From contig NZ_JACVAK010000001.1 in assembly GCF_014851805.1 (NCBI RefSeq), positions 682,001 to 746,000 of the forward strand: DNA of 64,000 bases. The letters are read 5' to 3'. Shown here in pieces: positions 50,874-60,643 of the stretch. The DNA comes from Pseudoxanthomonas sp. PXM02 (GTDB lineage Bacteria; Pseudomonadota; Gammaproteobacteria; Xanthomonadales; Xanthomonadaceae). Numbering within the stretch: the stretch's first letter is position 1; each line of letters begins with the position of its first letter. The notes beneath the pieces were generated by a model. The model worked only from the letters and a program-made list of their open reading frames with translations, did no database searches and was not told where the DNA came from. The position numbers and the translations under genes are program-made.

Positions 50874-53009
50874 CTACGCCCGCGTCAACCGCCAGGCGCG
50901 GTGGATGCGGGCATTGCGCTCGAAATCCGGCGGAATCGTACCCGCGCTGATGTCCTCGCAGCGCGCGAACTCGGCGACCGCGTTCTCGTCCAGGCGGAAA
51001 CGGCGGAAGTTGTTGCTGAAGTACAGCACGCCGCCCGGTGCCAGCCGCGCCACGGCGGCGCGCAGCAGGCGCACGTGCTCCTTCTGCACATCGAAGTCGT
51101 CGGCGCGTGCGGAGTTGGAGAACGTCGGCGGATCGCAGAACACCAGGTCGTATTCGGCCTGCTCGGCCTCCAGCCAGCGCACGGCGTCGGCCTGCACCAG
51201 CCGGTGCTTCGCGCCGCCCAGGCCGTTCTCGGCCAGGTTGTCCGCGCACCACTGCAGGTAGGTCGCCGACAGATCCACGCTGGTCGTGGTCGCCGCGCCG
51301 GCCACCGCCGCCTGCACACTGGCCACGCCGGTGTAGCAGAACAGGTTGAGGAACCGCTTGCCGCGTGCCTCCTGCGCCATGCGACGACGCAAGGGGCGAT
51401 GATCGAGGAACAGACCCGTGTCGAGGTAGTCGAACAGGTTCACCCGCAGCAATGCGTTGGACTCCTGCACGACGACGAACTCGTCGCGCTGCTGCATGCG
51501 GCCGTACTTGGCACCGCCCTTGCCGCGCTCGCGCGACTTCACCGCGATCTGCTCCTGCGGCACGCCGAACACCTCGCGCGTGGCCGCCAGCAGCTCGCTG
51601 AAGCGGCGACGCACATCGTGTTCGGGAATGCTGGCCGGTGCCGCGTATTCCTGCACGTGCAGGAAGGTGCGGGCCTGTCCGCCCTCCTCCACGTACACAT
51701 CGATCGCCGCCGCGTACTCGGGGAGGTCCGCGTCGTAGGCGCGATAACAGGTGACGCCTTCGCGCGTGCGCCAGCTCTTGAACTTCTTCAGGTTCTTGCG
51801 CAGGCGGTTGGCGACCATCTGCGCGCCATCCGACAGCGGCTTGGCCTCGCGCGGCTCGCGCGCCGGCGTGGCGATCGGATCGCAGACGATCAGCGCGCAT
51901 TCGATCGCGCCGTTGAACAGCTGGTACTTCTTTGCCGCGCGCAGGCCGGTGGCGTAGCCGAGATCGGCGTTGCCGCACAGAAGACTGGCACGCCACTGCG
52001 GCACGGCCCGCTGCAACGCGTCGCCCAGCGCTCGGTACAGATCGGCGTCGGCGGCGAGACGCTCGTCGTACGGCGGATTGCAGACCACCAGGCCACGCGG
52101 CTCCTCGCGCACCGGCAGTTGCTCCACGTCATGGGCTTCGAACTGCAGCTGGCCCGCCAGCCCGGCGAGTACTGCGTTGTCCCGCGCCGCGCGGATCGAA
52201 CCCAGGTCGATGTCGCTGCCGAAGAACACCGGTCGCAATGCCTTGCGCCCTTCTGCCTCCCGCTGCACCGCCTCGGCAAACAGCGCGCGCCAGGCCTCGA
52301 CATCAAATCCCGACCAGCGCGACGGCAGCGCGCTGCCGTGCCGCTGCAGACCGGGCGCGACATCGGCTGCCATCAGCGCGCCCTCGATCAGCAGCGTGCC
52401 GCTGCCGCACATCGGGTCAAGCAGCGCACCGCCGTCGTGGTACAGCGCCGGCCAACCGCCGCGCATCAGCACGGCGGCTGCGAGGTTTTCCTTCAGCGGC
52501 GCGTCGTTCTGCGCCTGGCGCCAGCCACGGCGGTGCATTGGGCCACCACCGAGGTCGATCGAAATGGTCGCGCGTCCCTTGCGCAGCGACAGGTTGATAC
52601 GAACGTCCGGCTGTTCGACGTCCACCGACGGGCGCTCGAGTCCCTGCTGGCGCAGGCGGTCCACCACCGCGTCCTTCACGCGTTGCGCGGCATAGCGCGC
52701 ATGGGTGATCGCACCCCCCGACACGTGCGCGTCCACCGACAGCGTCAGCTCGGGACGCGTATGCGTTTCCCAGGCAATCGCCATCACACCGTCGTACAGC
52801 GCCTGCTCGTTGAGGCATTCGAACTCGGCGATCGGCCACAACACGCGGCTGGCCAGCCGCGACCACAGCACGGCGCGCTGTGCATCCGCCAACTCGCCAT
52901 CGGCATTGACGCCGGCGACGGTCGCGGTGGCCTTGGGCACGCCCAGCGCGGTCAACTCGTCGGCGAGCAGGTATTCCAGGCCTTTCGCGCAGGAAACAAA
53001 GAACTTCAA
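50874..53009 (-). CDS. rlmKL: Bifunctional 23S rRNA methyltransferase RlmKL
   Basis: A 711-residue fused enzyme: THUMP domain (about residues 45-155), RlmL domain with [17 protein letters not shown] (198 onward) and NPPYDER, and C-terminal RlmK domain with [15 protein letters not shown] and [10 protein letters not shown]. It makes m2G2445 and m7G2069 in 23S rRNA. I place the start at a TTG, 8 bases after GGAG, because it gives the conserved N-terminus (M)[14 protein letters not shown]; no ATG or GTG fits this position. It converges with the CheX-type gene. Confidence 0.94.
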   Translation of the reverse strand: MKFFVSCAKGLEYLLADELTALGVPKATATVAGVNADGELADAQRAVLWSRLASRVLWPIAEFECLNEQALYDGVMAIAWETHTRPELTLSVDAHVSGGAITHARYAAQRVKDAVVDRLRQQGLERPSVDVEQPDVRINLSLRKGRATISIDLGGGPMHRRGWRQAQNDAPLKENLAAAVLMRGGWPALYHDGGALLDPMCGSGTLLIEGALMAADVAPGLQRHGSALPSRWSGFDVEAWRALFAEAVQREAEGRKALRPVFFGSDIDLGSIRAARDNAVLAGLAGQLQFEAHDVEQLPVREEPRGLVVCNPPYDERLAADADLYRALGDALQRAVPQWRASLLCGNADLGYATGLRAAKKYQLFNGAIECALIVCDPIATPAREPREAKPLSDGAQMVANRLRKNLKKFKSWRTREGVTCYRAYDADLPEYAAAIDVYVEEGGQARTFLHVQEYAAPASIPEHDVRRRFSELLAATREVFGVPQEQIAVKSRERGKGGAKYGRMQQRDEFVVVQESNALLRVNLFDYLDTGLFLDHRPLRRRMAQEARGKRFLNLFCYTGVASVQAAVAGAATTTSVDLSATYLQWCADNLAENGLGGAKHRLVQADAVRWLEAEQAEYDLVFCDPPTFSNSARADDFDVQKEHVRLLRAAVARLAPGGVLYFSNNFRRFRLDENAVAEFARCEDISAGTIPPDFERNARIHRAWRLTRA

Positions 53010-53104
53010 GGGAACACTCCGGAATTCGGGACGACAGCGCGCGGACGGCCGCAATTTTGCAGGATCGGGGCGTGGAACACACGGAAAACCGCGTCAGTAC
53101 GGCC

Positions 53105-54715
53105 TCAGCACGACGTCAGCAGGGCCCCTTCACGCGACAACTGCAGCCGATGGGTCAGGTCCAGGCGTTCCAGCAGGGCCTCGTCGTGGGAGACGATGAT
53201 CAGCGCACCGCGGTACTGCCGCAGCATGCTCTCGAGCGCTTCCAGACCGTCCAGGTCCAGGTGGTTGCCGGGTTCGTCCAGCAATAGCAGGCCCGCAGGC
53301 TCGGCGGCGTACAGGACGCAGGCCAGCGCTGACTTCAGGCGCTCGCCGCCGCTCAGGCGTCCGCTGGGACCCTCGATGTGGTGGGCCTCCAGCCCAAGCA
53401 GGGCCAATCGTGTTCGCAGGACGGCGTCGCCCGCATCGGGATTGGCCTCGCGCAGTTGCGCCAACACACTGGCGTCGGGATCCAGCCCGGCCAGCCGCTG
53501 GTCCAGCCAGGCCACGGGCACATGGACGGTACAACGCCCGCTCGACGGCGCGATCTGCCCCGCCATCATCCGCAACAGCGTGGACTTGCCACTGCCATTG
53601 GGACCGGACACGCCGATCCGCTGGTGGCCGGTGACGAGCAGATCCATGCCGTTCGCCGAGGCCGGCACGAAGGGCAGCGCGGCGCGCTCCATGCGTACGA
53701 CGACACGATCCTTCGCTGCGACCGACGGTGCGAACATCGCCAGTTCCACCGCCGACGCCTGCTTGCGTGCAGCCTCCCGCAGCTGCAGCGCGAGGTGCTC
53801 GCGTGCGACCTGCTGCCGAACGACGAACCGACCCGCACTCTGTTCGCTGCGCGACTTGCGCAGGCCGAGCAGGATCGGCGGCAGGTTGGCGTCGCGCGCG
53901 TCGCGGTGTCCACGCGCCTGCCGTCGCTGCTGGCGGTCATGCTGGTCGCGCAACAGCCGCTCCTCGCGCTGCACAGCGGCCTTGGCGTGCGCGAGTTCGC
54001 GCTCCGCCTGCGCACGCTCCTCCGCCTTGCATCGGGCGTAGAACGCGTAACCGCCGCCATACGTGCGCAGTCCCTGTGGCGACAGTTCCCCGATGCGCGC
54101 CATTGCGTCGAGCAGGCGACGGTCATGGCTGATCACCAGCAACCCTTTCTCCCAGTGCGCGAGCTGTGCATGCAGGTGACGACGCTGCGCCGCGTCGAGA
54201 TGATTGCTGGGCTCGTCGAGGATCAGGACATCCGCCCCGGACAGGAACGCGCCCGCCAGCGCGACGCGCATGGCTTCGCCGCCACTGAGCGTGACCGCGG
54301 CCCGCCCGGGGTCGAGATCGGGCAGGTCTTGTGCCACCAGCGCCTGAGCGAACCGCTGGCGGATGTCCCAGCGGTCGCCCAGCGTGTCGAAGTCGCGCAC
54401 ATCGCTGCTGCCGGCTTCAATGCGTGCGAGGGCGTCGATCCACGCGCCCACGCCGGCGAGCGAAGCAACGGTGGCGCCCTCGGTCACGCGGACCTGCTGC
54501 GGCAGGTAGTGCACGCGACCGCGTGCGGTGTGCTGGCCGGAGGTCGGTGCGATCTCACCCGCCAGCAGGCGTGCGAGCACGCTCTTGCCCACGCCATTGC
54601 GTCCGACCAGGCCCGTGGGGCGGTCGTCGAGATGCAGGTCGAGATCGGAGAACAACACCCTGCCGTCGGGCAGGGACAACGACGCGCGGTCGAGCGTCAG
54701 GAACGGAGTCGTCAT
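53105..54715 (-). CDS. ABC-F family ATPase
   Basis: A 536-residue soluble protein with two ABC domains: Walker A GRNGVGKSVLA and GPNGSGKSTLL, signatures LSGGEAMRVALAG and LSGGERLKSALAC, and Walker B VLILDEPSNHLD and LLLLDEPGNHLD. The region between them is charged (EERAQAERELAHAKAAVQREERLLRDQHDRQQRRQARGHRDARD), the ABC-F linker that reaches the ribosomal P-site. There are no membrane helices. Members are translation factors or confer ribosome protection against antibiotics; the subtype is not clear. Confidence 0.9.
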   Translation of the reverse strand: MTTPFLTLDRASLSLPDGRVLFSDLDLHLDDRPTGLVGRNGVGKSVLARLLAGEIAPTSGQHTARGRVHYLPQQVRVTEGATVASLAGVGAWIDALARIEAGSSDVRDFDTLGDRWDIRQRFAQALVAQDLPDLDPGRAAVTLSGGEAMRVALAGAFLSGADVLILDEPSNHLDAAQRRHLHAQLAHWEKGLLVISHDRRLLDAMARIGELSPQGLRTYGGGYAFYARCKAEERAQAERELAHAKAAVQREERLLRDQHDRQQRRQARGHRDARDANLPPILLGLRKSRSEQSAGRFVVRQQVAREHLALQLREAARKQASAVELAMFAPSVAAKDRVVVRMERAALPFVPASANGMDLLVTGHQRIGVSGPNGSGKSTLLRMMAGQIAPSSGRCTVHVPVAWLDQRLAGLDPDASVLAQLREANPDAGDAVLRTRLALLGLEAHHIEGPSGRLSGGERLKSALACVLYAAEPAGLLLLDEPGNHLDLDGLEALESMLRQYRGALIIVSHDEALLERLDLTHRLQLSREGALLTSC

Positions 54716-54899
54716 GCGGATGCCATGTGATGCCACGGGAACGCCTCCGGCACGGGGGCCGGCAGGGACCTGGGCCGTCAAGCGACGGCGGCATCAATGA
54801 CGCATGGGCGTAATACCTGGGAGGGAAACCGGGCGCGATTCTAGCGGCAACCGCGCGCCCGCACCGGGACGCGACCTGAACGCCAGTCCGGCAAACGGA

Positions 54900-55424
54900 T
54901 CAGAGCGAGGCGAGCAACTGGCCGAACGCGTCGGCGGACGCACCGACATGGTCGGACAGGCGATGCGAGTCGTTGACCAGCAGCAGGCGCGCGCGGCGCG
55001 GGAACGCCCACTCCACCACGGCCTGTGCGGGAATCAGTTCGTCGTCCCAGCCATGGATGATCGATACCGGCACCGACGCGGCATCCAGTTCCGGCAGCGG
55101 ACCCATCGTGATCGGTGGTGCCATCAGGAACAGGCCGCGCACGGGGACTTCCAGCGAGATGCGACCCGCAATGTAGGCACCGAGACTCGAGCCGGCCAGC
55201 ACCACCGGGCCACGCGTCGCGGCGGCCTGCGCCAGCGCGCGGAGGCGATCGAGGCGCGCGACCACGTCGCCCAGCGAACTGACGTCACGACGTGCGTCCA
55301 GATCGGTGTAATCGGGACGTTCGTGGCTCCAGCCCAGGCGTTCGGCGACCTCCGCCAACGCGGTGACCTTGGTCGCGTCCGGGCCGCTCTCGAAACCGTG
55401 CGACAGAATGCAGTGCCCCCGCAT
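54900..55424 (-). CDS. Alpha/beta-fold hydrolase
   Basis: A 174-residue compact alpha/beta hydrolase. The nucleophile elbow is VVLAGSSLGAYIAG (G-S-S-L-G), the acid is in IIHGWDDELIPAQAVVEWA and the His in NDSHRLSDHV. The start MRGHCILSHGFESGPDATKV gives an oxyanion HG motif. It is probably a small esterase. Its ATG overlaps the stop codon of the MOSC gene by one base, so the two are cotranscribed. The 184 bases downstream before the ABC-F gene hold nothing I recognise. Confidence 0.82.
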   Translation of the reverse strand: MRGHCILSHGFESGPDATKVTALAEVAERLGWSHERPDYTDLDARRDVSSLGDVVARLDRLRALAQAAATRGPVVLAGSSLGAYIAGRISLEVPVRGLFLMAPPITMGPLPELDAASVPVSIIHGWDDELIPAQAVVEWAFPRRARLLLVNDSHRLSDHVGASADAFGQLLASL

Positions 55425-55915
55425 CACAGCGCCTCCACCGCGTCGCCCAGGCGGAACCTGCCGCCTTCGACGATGCGCGCGCACAGGCCACCATGGCCGC
55501 GCATGGCGTTGTAGCCGCCGGGACCCAATGCGTCCTCCATGCGCGAGCACGGATCGCATTCCTCCGTGCCTTCGAAGACCGCGTCGCCGATGCGGAAGCG
55601 GCGCTCCTTCAGCGCGATCAGCGGGATGCCCGACACCACCACGTTCCGGCGCAGCAGGGACGGCACCAGATCGGGCCGCTGCGCCAACGCGGCGATTGCG
55701 GGCAGGTGCTCGGCCTGGATCAGGGTGATGCCGCGCTTGCCGCTGCCGCCCTTGTAGCGGTCGCCGACGAGGCCACCGCCGGTAACGGCTTCCACCGTGT
55801 CCGTGGCGACCATGATCTCGTCGCGCGCGGGACGCAGGCCGATCCATTCCACCTTGCCGGCACGCGGCAGCGTCGCCATCAGCTTGGCCAGCGGGGAGTC
55901 GGGATTGAGCGGCAT
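55424..55915 (-). CDS. MOSC domain protein
   Basis: A 163-residue MOSC (molybdenum cofactor sulfurase C-terminal) domain. GGGLVGDRYKGGSGKRGITLIQAEHL and LRRNVVVSGIPLIALKERRFRIGDAVFEGTEECDPCSRMEDALGPGGYNAMRGHGGLCARI are typical, including the conserved Cys of the C-x-P-C type segment. Such proteins bind or deliver the molybdenum cofactor in N-hydroxylated-substrate reduction. It is coupled to the hydrolase gene. Confidence 0.87.
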   Translation of the reverse strand: MPLNPDSPLAKLMATLPRAGKVEWIGLRPARDEIMVATDTVEAVTGGGLVGDRYKGGSGKRGITLIQAEHLPAIAALAQRPDLVPSLLRRNVVVSGIPLIALKERRFRIGDAVFEGTEECDPCSRMEDALGPGGYNAMRGHGGLCARIVEGGRFRLGDAVEAL

Positions 55916-55994
55916 GGGAAGACCCGCGCGACGTGGGAGGCCGGCAGTTTACCGGAGCGGCCCGGTGCCCGCCCTCGCCTGCTAGCATCGAAGC

Positions 55995-56567
55995 ATGAGC
56001 AACGAACACCCTGTTTTCGAGTGCGTCGTCGATCCCCTGCCCTACGAGGACAGGCTGGACGCGCGACCGCTGGACCAGATCGACCTGGTGGTCATCCACT
56101 GCACGGAACTGCCGGATCTGGCCACCGCGCGCGAATACGGCGAGCGCGTCCTGCATGCCTCCGGCACCGGCAACAGCGGCCACTACTACGTCGATCGCGA
56201 CGGCAGCGTGCATATGTATGTGCGCCCGGGCCGCATCGCCCACCACGTGCGCGGCTACAACCCGCGCTCGGTCGGCATCGAACTGGTCAATACAGGCCGC
56301 TATCCGCAATGGCTGGCCACGGGCAGCCAGACGATGGAAGAGCCCTACACCGCTGCACAGATCGCCTCGCTGGCTGCCCTGCTGGCGGACCTGCAGCACG
56401 AGTTGCCGTCGCTGCGCTTCATCGCAGGCCACGAAGACCTCGACACCGCCTGCGAGCCGGCCAGCGACGATCCTGACGTACTCGTCCACCGCAAGATGGA
56501 TCCGGGCCCGCTGTTCCCCTGGGATGAGGTAATGCGCACCACGCCGCTGCAGCGCCTGCTGCCCTGA
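55995..56567 (+). CDS. N-acetylmuramoyl-L-alanine amidase (amidase_2 type)
   Basis: A 190-residue amidase_2 domain. Zinc ligands are in VVIHCTELPDL, GYNPRSVGIELVNTGRY and the final HRKMDPGPLFPWDEV; SGHYYVDRDGSVHMYVRPGRIAHHVRG is the central fold. There is no signal peptide, so it resembles cytoplasmic AmpD, which cleaves 1,6-anhydro-muropeptides in wall recycling. A -10-like TAGCAT ends 6 bases before the ATG, which lacks a ribosome-binding site. Confidence 0.87.
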   Translation: MSNEHPVFECVVDPLPYEDRLDARPLDQIDLVVIHCTELPDLATAREYGERVLHASGTGNSGHYYVDRDGSVHMYVRPGRIAHHVRGYNPRSVGIELVNTGRYPQWLATGSQTMEEPYTAAQIASLAALLADLQHELPSLRFIAGHEDLDTACEPASDDPDVLVHRKMDPGPLFPWDEVMRTTPLQRLLP

Positions 56568-56590
56568 CCGGGCCGCGCACGGGCGGCCGC

Positions 56591-56596
56591 TATAAT
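56591..56596 (+). promoter_or_regulatory. -10 box of tesB
   Basis: A perfect TATAAT stands 30 bases before the GTG start of tesB. A -35 at normal spacing is not convincing (CTGACC is 21 bases away), so activity may need an activator or an atypical spacing. Confidence 0.45.
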
Positions 56597-56626
56597 CGCC
56601 GCTCGCCACGTATCCCAGGCTCCGCC

Positions 56627-57541
56627 GTGCCCGCTCCCGAACCCGTCGTCTCCGAACTGATCGAACTGCTGTCGCTGGAGCGGCTGGAAGACAACCTGTT
56701 CCGCGGCCAGAGCCGCGATATCGGCACCAAGTACGTGTTCGGCGGCCAGGTGCTGGGCCAGGCGCTGTCGGCCGCGCAGGCGACGGTGGGCGGCAGTGCC
56801 GGCGAGCGCCGCGCGCACTCGCTGCATGCCTATTTTCTGCGTGCGGGCAACATCGAGGCGCCAATCGTCTACGAAGTGGACCGCACGCGCGACGGCGGCA
56901 GCTTCTCGGTACGCCGGGTCACCGCCATCCAGCACGGCCGCGTGGTCTTCTTCTGCGCCGCCTCGTTCCAGGCCGAGGAAGAAGGCGCGGAACACCAGTT
57001 GTCGATGCCGGAAGTGCCGCAGCCGGAAGACATCGCGCCTGCGCCGCCGGTGCCGGCCGAGGTGATGGCATCGCTGCCGCCGAAGGTGCAGCGCTGGATG
57101 TCGCGTCGCGGCCCGTTCGAGTTCCGCCACGTCTATCCCCGCGATGAGCTGAACCCGCCCAAGCGCCCGCCGTTCCAGCAGGTGTGGTTCCGCCTGAGCG
57201 AACCGGTCGGCGATTCGCCGGAACTGCATCGCGCCCTGCTCGCCTACGCGTCCGATTTCCAGTTGCTGGGCACAGCGACCTACCCGCACGGCATCAGCTA
57301 CTACCAGCCCAACGTGCAGATGGCGTCGCTGGACCATGCGCTGTGGTTCCACCGCCCGTTCCGCGCCGACGACTGGCTGCTGTATTCCATCGACAGCCCC
57401 AGCGCGAGCAGCTCTCGCGGTCTGGCACGCGGGCAGATTTTCGACCGTCAGGGCCGGCTGGTCGCCAGCACCGCGCAGGAGGGCCTGATCCGCGTGGTCC
57501 CCGATGCCGAGGCGGCCTCGGCCGTGCCGGCGAAGGACTGA
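56627..57541 (+). CDS. tesB: Acyl-CoA thioesterase II TesB
   Basis: A 304-residue double-hotdog thioesterase. YVFGGQVLGQALSAAQ and HSLHAYFLRAGNIEAPIVYEVDRTRDGGSFSVRRVTAIQHG are TesB hallmarks; the C-terminal half has SLDHALWFHRPFRADDWLLYSIDSPSASSSRGLARGQIFD with the catalytic Asp/Ser-Ser set. It hydrolyses medium- and long-chain acyl-CoA. Start is GTG. A perfect TATAAT lies 30 bases upstream. Confidence 0.95.
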   Translation: MPAPEPVVSELIELLSLERLEDNLFRGQSRDIGTKYVFGGQVLGQALSAAQATVGGSAGERRAHSLHAYFLRAGNIEAPIVYEVDRTRDGGSFSVRRVTAIQHGRVVFFCAASFQAEEEGAEHQLSMPEVPQPEDIAPAPPVPAEVMASLPPKVQRWMSRRGPFEFRHVYPRDELNPPKRPPFQQVWFRLSEPVGDSPELHRALLAYASDFQLLGTATYPHGISYYQPNVQMASLDHALWFHRPFRADDWLLYSIDSPSASSSRGLARGQIFDRQGRLVASTAQEGLIRVVPDAEAASAVPAKD

Positions 57542-57550
57542 GGAAAAATC

Positions 57551-58051
57551 ATGCGACAGGTGTTTTCCAGCCAGCGGATCGAAACCGTCGAAGGCGTGGC
57601 CAAGCTGCTGACCGACGCGGGCATCCCCGTGCACATCAGCAACGGCCGCTCGTACCACAGCAAGCGCGGTGGTCAGTTCAGCTACACCGAACCGGTCAAG
57701 GCGCAATTGCAGCCCGCCGTCTGGGTGCGCCACGCCGACGACCAGCCGCGTGCGCGTGAACTGCTGCGCGACGCCGGCCTGCTGGAAAGCACCCGCCCCG
57801 GCTATGCGCCCACGCTGACGTTCAACAGTCCGCAGGACGAGGCCGCACCGCAGCGTCCCTGGGCCTGGCGCATCCGCCTGATCCTGCTGGCGCTGATCGC
57901 GCTGGCGGCCGTCGTGATGTGGATGCGGCGCCCTGCGCCGCCACCGGCCGCGGTGCCGCAGCCACAACTGGAACAGGCGCCGCCTGCCGAGCCGGCACCG
58001 GCGGAGGAAGAGGAAGACCGCATCCGCATCCAGCCCGTCAGCGGCGGCTGA
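57551..58051 (+). CDS. DUF2007-like protein with C-terminal membrane anchor
   Basis: A 166-residue protein. The N-terminal part MRQVFSSQRIETVEGVAKLLTDAGIPVHISNG…VWVRHADDQPRARELLRDAGL resembles DUF2007 (putative signal-transducing domain). A single membrane helix (about residues 105-123) is followed by a Pro/Glu-rich tail. Homologues in Xanthomonas are sometimes labelled pathogenicity-like, without proven function. It starts 9 bases after tesB, in the same operon, and precedes the sigma factor pair by 108 bases. Confidence 0.7.
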   Translation: MRQVFSSQRIETVEGVAKLLTDAGIPVHISNGRSYHSKRGGQFSYTEPVKAQLQPAVWVRHADDQPRARELLRDAGLLESTRPGYAPTLTFNSPQDEAAPQRPWAWRIRLILLALIALAAVVMWMRRPAPPPAAVPQPQLEQAPPAEPAPAEEEEDRIRIQPVSGG

Positions 58052-58159
58052 GCCCGTGCATGGTCTGCGGCGCAAGGTTGCGACATCCGGTCGACCATCC
58101 GGTCACATCCAGCGCCCCGGCCCGTCCGGGTCATCAGTTCCCTTGATGACGCCGGTGCC

Positions 58160-59371
58160 ATGAACGCGATCGCCCTCGACCTGATGCTGCAGACCGAACT
58201 GCCCGCCGCTACGCAGGGCAGCCAGGAGGCCTACGGCCGCATCGTCCATGCCTGCCAGAACACGGTGACCGCGATCGCCCTGGCGATCACCCGGGACGTG
58301 CAGGCCAGCGAGGACATCGCCCAGGAAGCGTTCCTGAAGGCGTGGCAGCAGCTCGACCGGCTGAAGAACAGTGCCAGCTTCCTGCCCTGGCTGCGGCAGA
58401 TCACCCGCAACCTGGCCCGCGACTGGCTGCGCGCCCAGCATGGGCGGCCGATGTCGGGCGAAGTGGCCGAGATCGCCATCGGCATGGCCGCCGATCCCGA
58501 TCCGACGCCGGCCGAACGCCTGCTGCAGACCGAAGAAGAACTCGCCGCGAACGAGATCATTTCCTCCCTGCCGGAAGACAGCCGCGAAACCCTGCTGCTG
58601 TTCTATCGCGAAGGCCAGAGTTCGCAGCAGGTGGCCGACCTCCTCGGGCTGAGCGATGCCGCCGTGCGCAAGCGCCTGTCGCGTGCCCGTGCCCTGGTGC
58701 GTGATGAACTGATGCAGCGGTTCGGTGAGTTCGCCCGCTCCACCGCACCGACGGCCGCCTTCACGATGATCGTGATGGGGGGACTGGTGGGTGCGATGCC
58801 GGCCGCGAGCGCGGCGACGATGATCGGTTCCGGCGTGCTGGGCAGCGGCCTGCTCGGCAAGATCGGCACGGGCGGCATGACCACCGGCGGTGTCACCGGC
58901 GGCGTCGCGGGCGGCTCGCTCGGGGTCATCTTCGAGCAGATCACCCAGCATCCCGGCGCGCTGTGGGGCGCCATCGGCGGCGTGGTCGGCGGCCTCATCG
59001 GCTACGCGCTCACGTGGTGGTACCTGGCCCGCTTCTGCCAGACGGCACAGGAACGACAGCAGGTGCGACGCTTCATGGCGCTCAACACCATCACCGGCTC
59101 GGCCTGGCTGTTCTGCATGATGCTGGCGACGGTGCTGGCGACGGGCTGGCAGCCCATCGTGATCACCACGGTCGTCGGCCTGTTCGCGGTGAACTACCAG
59201 TACCTGGCCATCCTGCCCCGCATCATGGACCCGATCCTCGCGCATCCGGCCAACCAGCGCCGCCGCGGCTACGACTACCTGATCGGCAAGCAGGCCGTGG
59301 CAGGCAGCAGCCTGCTGGCCATCGGCGCCATCGTGTTCGTGCTGGTCCGTACCGGTCGCCTGGCGTTCTGA
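58160..59371 (+). CDS. ECF-type sigma factor fused to a membrane domain (copy 1)
   Basis: A 403-residue protein. Residues about 24-92 are sigma region 2 (ASEDIAQEAFLKAWQQLDRLKNSASFLPWLRQITRNLARDWLR) and about 132-183 region 4 (LPEDSRETLLLFYREGQSSQQVADLLGLSDAAVRKRLSRARALVRDEL). Beyond residue 200 come a Gly-rich stretch and about four to five hydrophobic helices (200-225, 270-290, 308-350, 378-398). This places a sigma factor on the inner membrane. There is no separate anti-sigma gene. The next gene is a paralogue. I infer that the membrane part senses a signal or restrains the sigma part. Confidence 0.85.
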   Translation: MNAIALDLMLQTELPAATQGSQEAYGRIVHACQNTVTAIALAITRDVQASEDIAQEAFLKAWQQLDRLKNSASFLPWLRQITRNLARDWLRAQHGRPMSGEVAEIAIGMAADPDPTPAERLLQTEEELAANEIISSLPEDSRETLLLFYREGQSSQQVADLLGLSDAAVRKRLSRARALVRDELMQRFGEFARSTAPTAAFTMIVMGGLVGAMPAASAATMIGSGVLGSGLLGKIGTGGMTTGGVTGGVAGGSLGVIFEQITQHPGALWGAIGGVVGGLIGYALTWWYLARFCQTAQERQQVRRFMALNTITGSAWLFCMMLATVLATGWQPIVITTVVGLFAVNYQYLAILPRIMDPILAHPANQRRRGYDYLIGKQAVAGSSLLAIGAIVFVLVRTGRLAF

Positions 59372-59448
59372 GGCTGGCCTTGCCGGGTTGGGTCACACTT
59401 CGCTGCGCCGGTCGTCGTGCCCGCATGACCCGGTAGAAGCGAGATCCG

Positions 59449-60594
59449 ATGGACGCCCTGGCAATCGAACTTTCCCTGCGAGATGCCCTGCCCGCCGCCG
59501 CGCGTGGCGACCAGGCCGCCTATGGCCGCGTGGTGGCGCTATGCCAGAACGCGGTGACCGGCATCGCACTGGCGATCACCCGCGACGTGCAGGCGAGTGA
59601 AGACATCGCACAGGAAGCCTTCCTGAAAGGCTGGCGGCAACTGGCGACGCTGAAGAATCCCGACAGCTTCCTGCCGTGGTTGCGCGAAATCACCCGCAAC
59701 CTCGCCCGTGACCACCTGCGTGCGCAGCGCCGTCGGCCGATGACGGGCGCATCCGCCGAGATCGCGGTGACGCTGGCGGCAGACACCGCGCCCACACCCG
59801 TCGAGATGCTGTTGCAGACCGAACAGGAGGCGCTGGCGCGCGAGGTGATCGCCGCCCTGCCGGAGGACAGCCGCGAAGTCCTGTTGCTGTACTACCGGGA
59901 AGGCCAACGCTCACAGCAGGTCGCGTCCCTGCTGGGCATCACCGACGCCGCGGTACGCAAACGGCTGTCGCGCGCGCGCCACTATGTGCGCGAGGAACTG
60001 ATGGTGCGTTTCGGGGAGTTCGCACGCACGTCGGCGCCGTCGGCGGCATTCGCCAGCGGCATCCTCGGCCTGCTCGCGATCGCGGCGCCTCCCTCGGCCG
60101 GCGCAGTCGTGCTGGGCACCGGCGGCGCACTGGCGGGGAAAGGGTTGTTGAAACTGGTGGGCGGCGCACTGGGCGCCACGGCCTTCGGCACGCTGGTAGG
60201 CGTTGGCGCCGTCTGGTTCGGCATCCGCAAATACCTGCGCGACCCACTGGATGCGCGCGAACGCGACGAACTGCTGCGGTATGGCGCGGTGAACACCTTC
60301 GCCATCTTCGCCTTCATCGCCGGCATCAGTGCCTTGGCACGGATACCCGGATGGATCCCGCATACGGCCCTGACCCTGGGCTACATGACCGTCATCTGCT
60401 GGACGTCCGGTCGCTGGCTGCCGCGCATCCTGGAACGTCGCCAGGCTCGTGACCTGGCACGCGATCCCGACGGTGTGCGCCGCTGCATGGAGCGTCAGCG
60501 CTTCTGGCGGAGATGGGGACTCGCGCTGGCGGTGACGCTGGCGACGGCGGGCCTGCTTGCCGGACTGGTCATGTCCGGCCGTCTGGTGCTCTGA
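59449..60594 (+). CDS. ECF-type sigma factor fused to a membrane domain (copy 2)
   Basis: A 381-residue paralogue of the preceding gene. The sigma half is nearly identical in layout (ASEDIAQEAFLKGWRQLATLKNPDSFLPWLREITRNLARDHLR; LPEDSREVLLLYYREGQRSQQVASLLGITDAAVRKRLSRAR), but the membrane half differs: FASGILGLLAIAAPPSAGAVVLGTGG, then about three to four helices and an Arg-rich loop (PRILERRQARDLARDPDGVRRCMERQRFWRR). The duplication kept the DNA-binding part and changed the membrane part, suggesting different inputs onto similar promoters. Confidence 0.85.
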   Translation: MDALAIELSLRDALPAAARGDQAAYGRVVALCQNAVTGIALAITRDVQASEDIAQEAFLKGWRQLATLKNPDSFLPWLREITRNLARDHLRAQRRRPMTGASAEIAVTLAADTAPTPVEMLLQTEQEALAREVIAALPEDSREVLLLYYREGQRSQQVASLLGITDAAVRKRLSRARHYVREELMVRFGEFARTSAPSAAFASGILGLLAIAAPPSAGAVVLGTGGALAGKGLLKLVGGALGATAFGTLVGVGAVWFGIRKYLRDPLDARERDELLRYGAVNTFAIFAFIAGISALARIPGWIPHTALTLGYMTVICWTSGRWLPRILERRQARDLARDPDGVRRCMERQRFWRRWGLALAVTLATAGLLAGLVMSGRLVL

Positions 60595-60602
60595 CAGCCT
60601 CC

Positions 60603-60630
60603 GCGTGCACCCGGATCACCGGGTGCACGC
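60603..60630. terminator. Bidirectional terminator-like hairpin
   Basis: GCGTGCACCCGG-ATCA-CCGGGTGCACGC is a perfect 12-bp stem with a 4-base loop, between the convergent sigma-factor and EF-hand genes. It is followed by CTTCTCT on the plus strand. It probably stops transcription from both sides, though T-runs are short. Confidence 0.65.
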
Positions 60631-60643
60631 CTTCTCTGATGGT

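Noticed and set aside
50901-54041. Long plus-strand open frame opposite rlmKL and the ABC-F gene
   Set aside because: It spans two well-supported genes on the other strand and the gap between them; no domain is recognisable.
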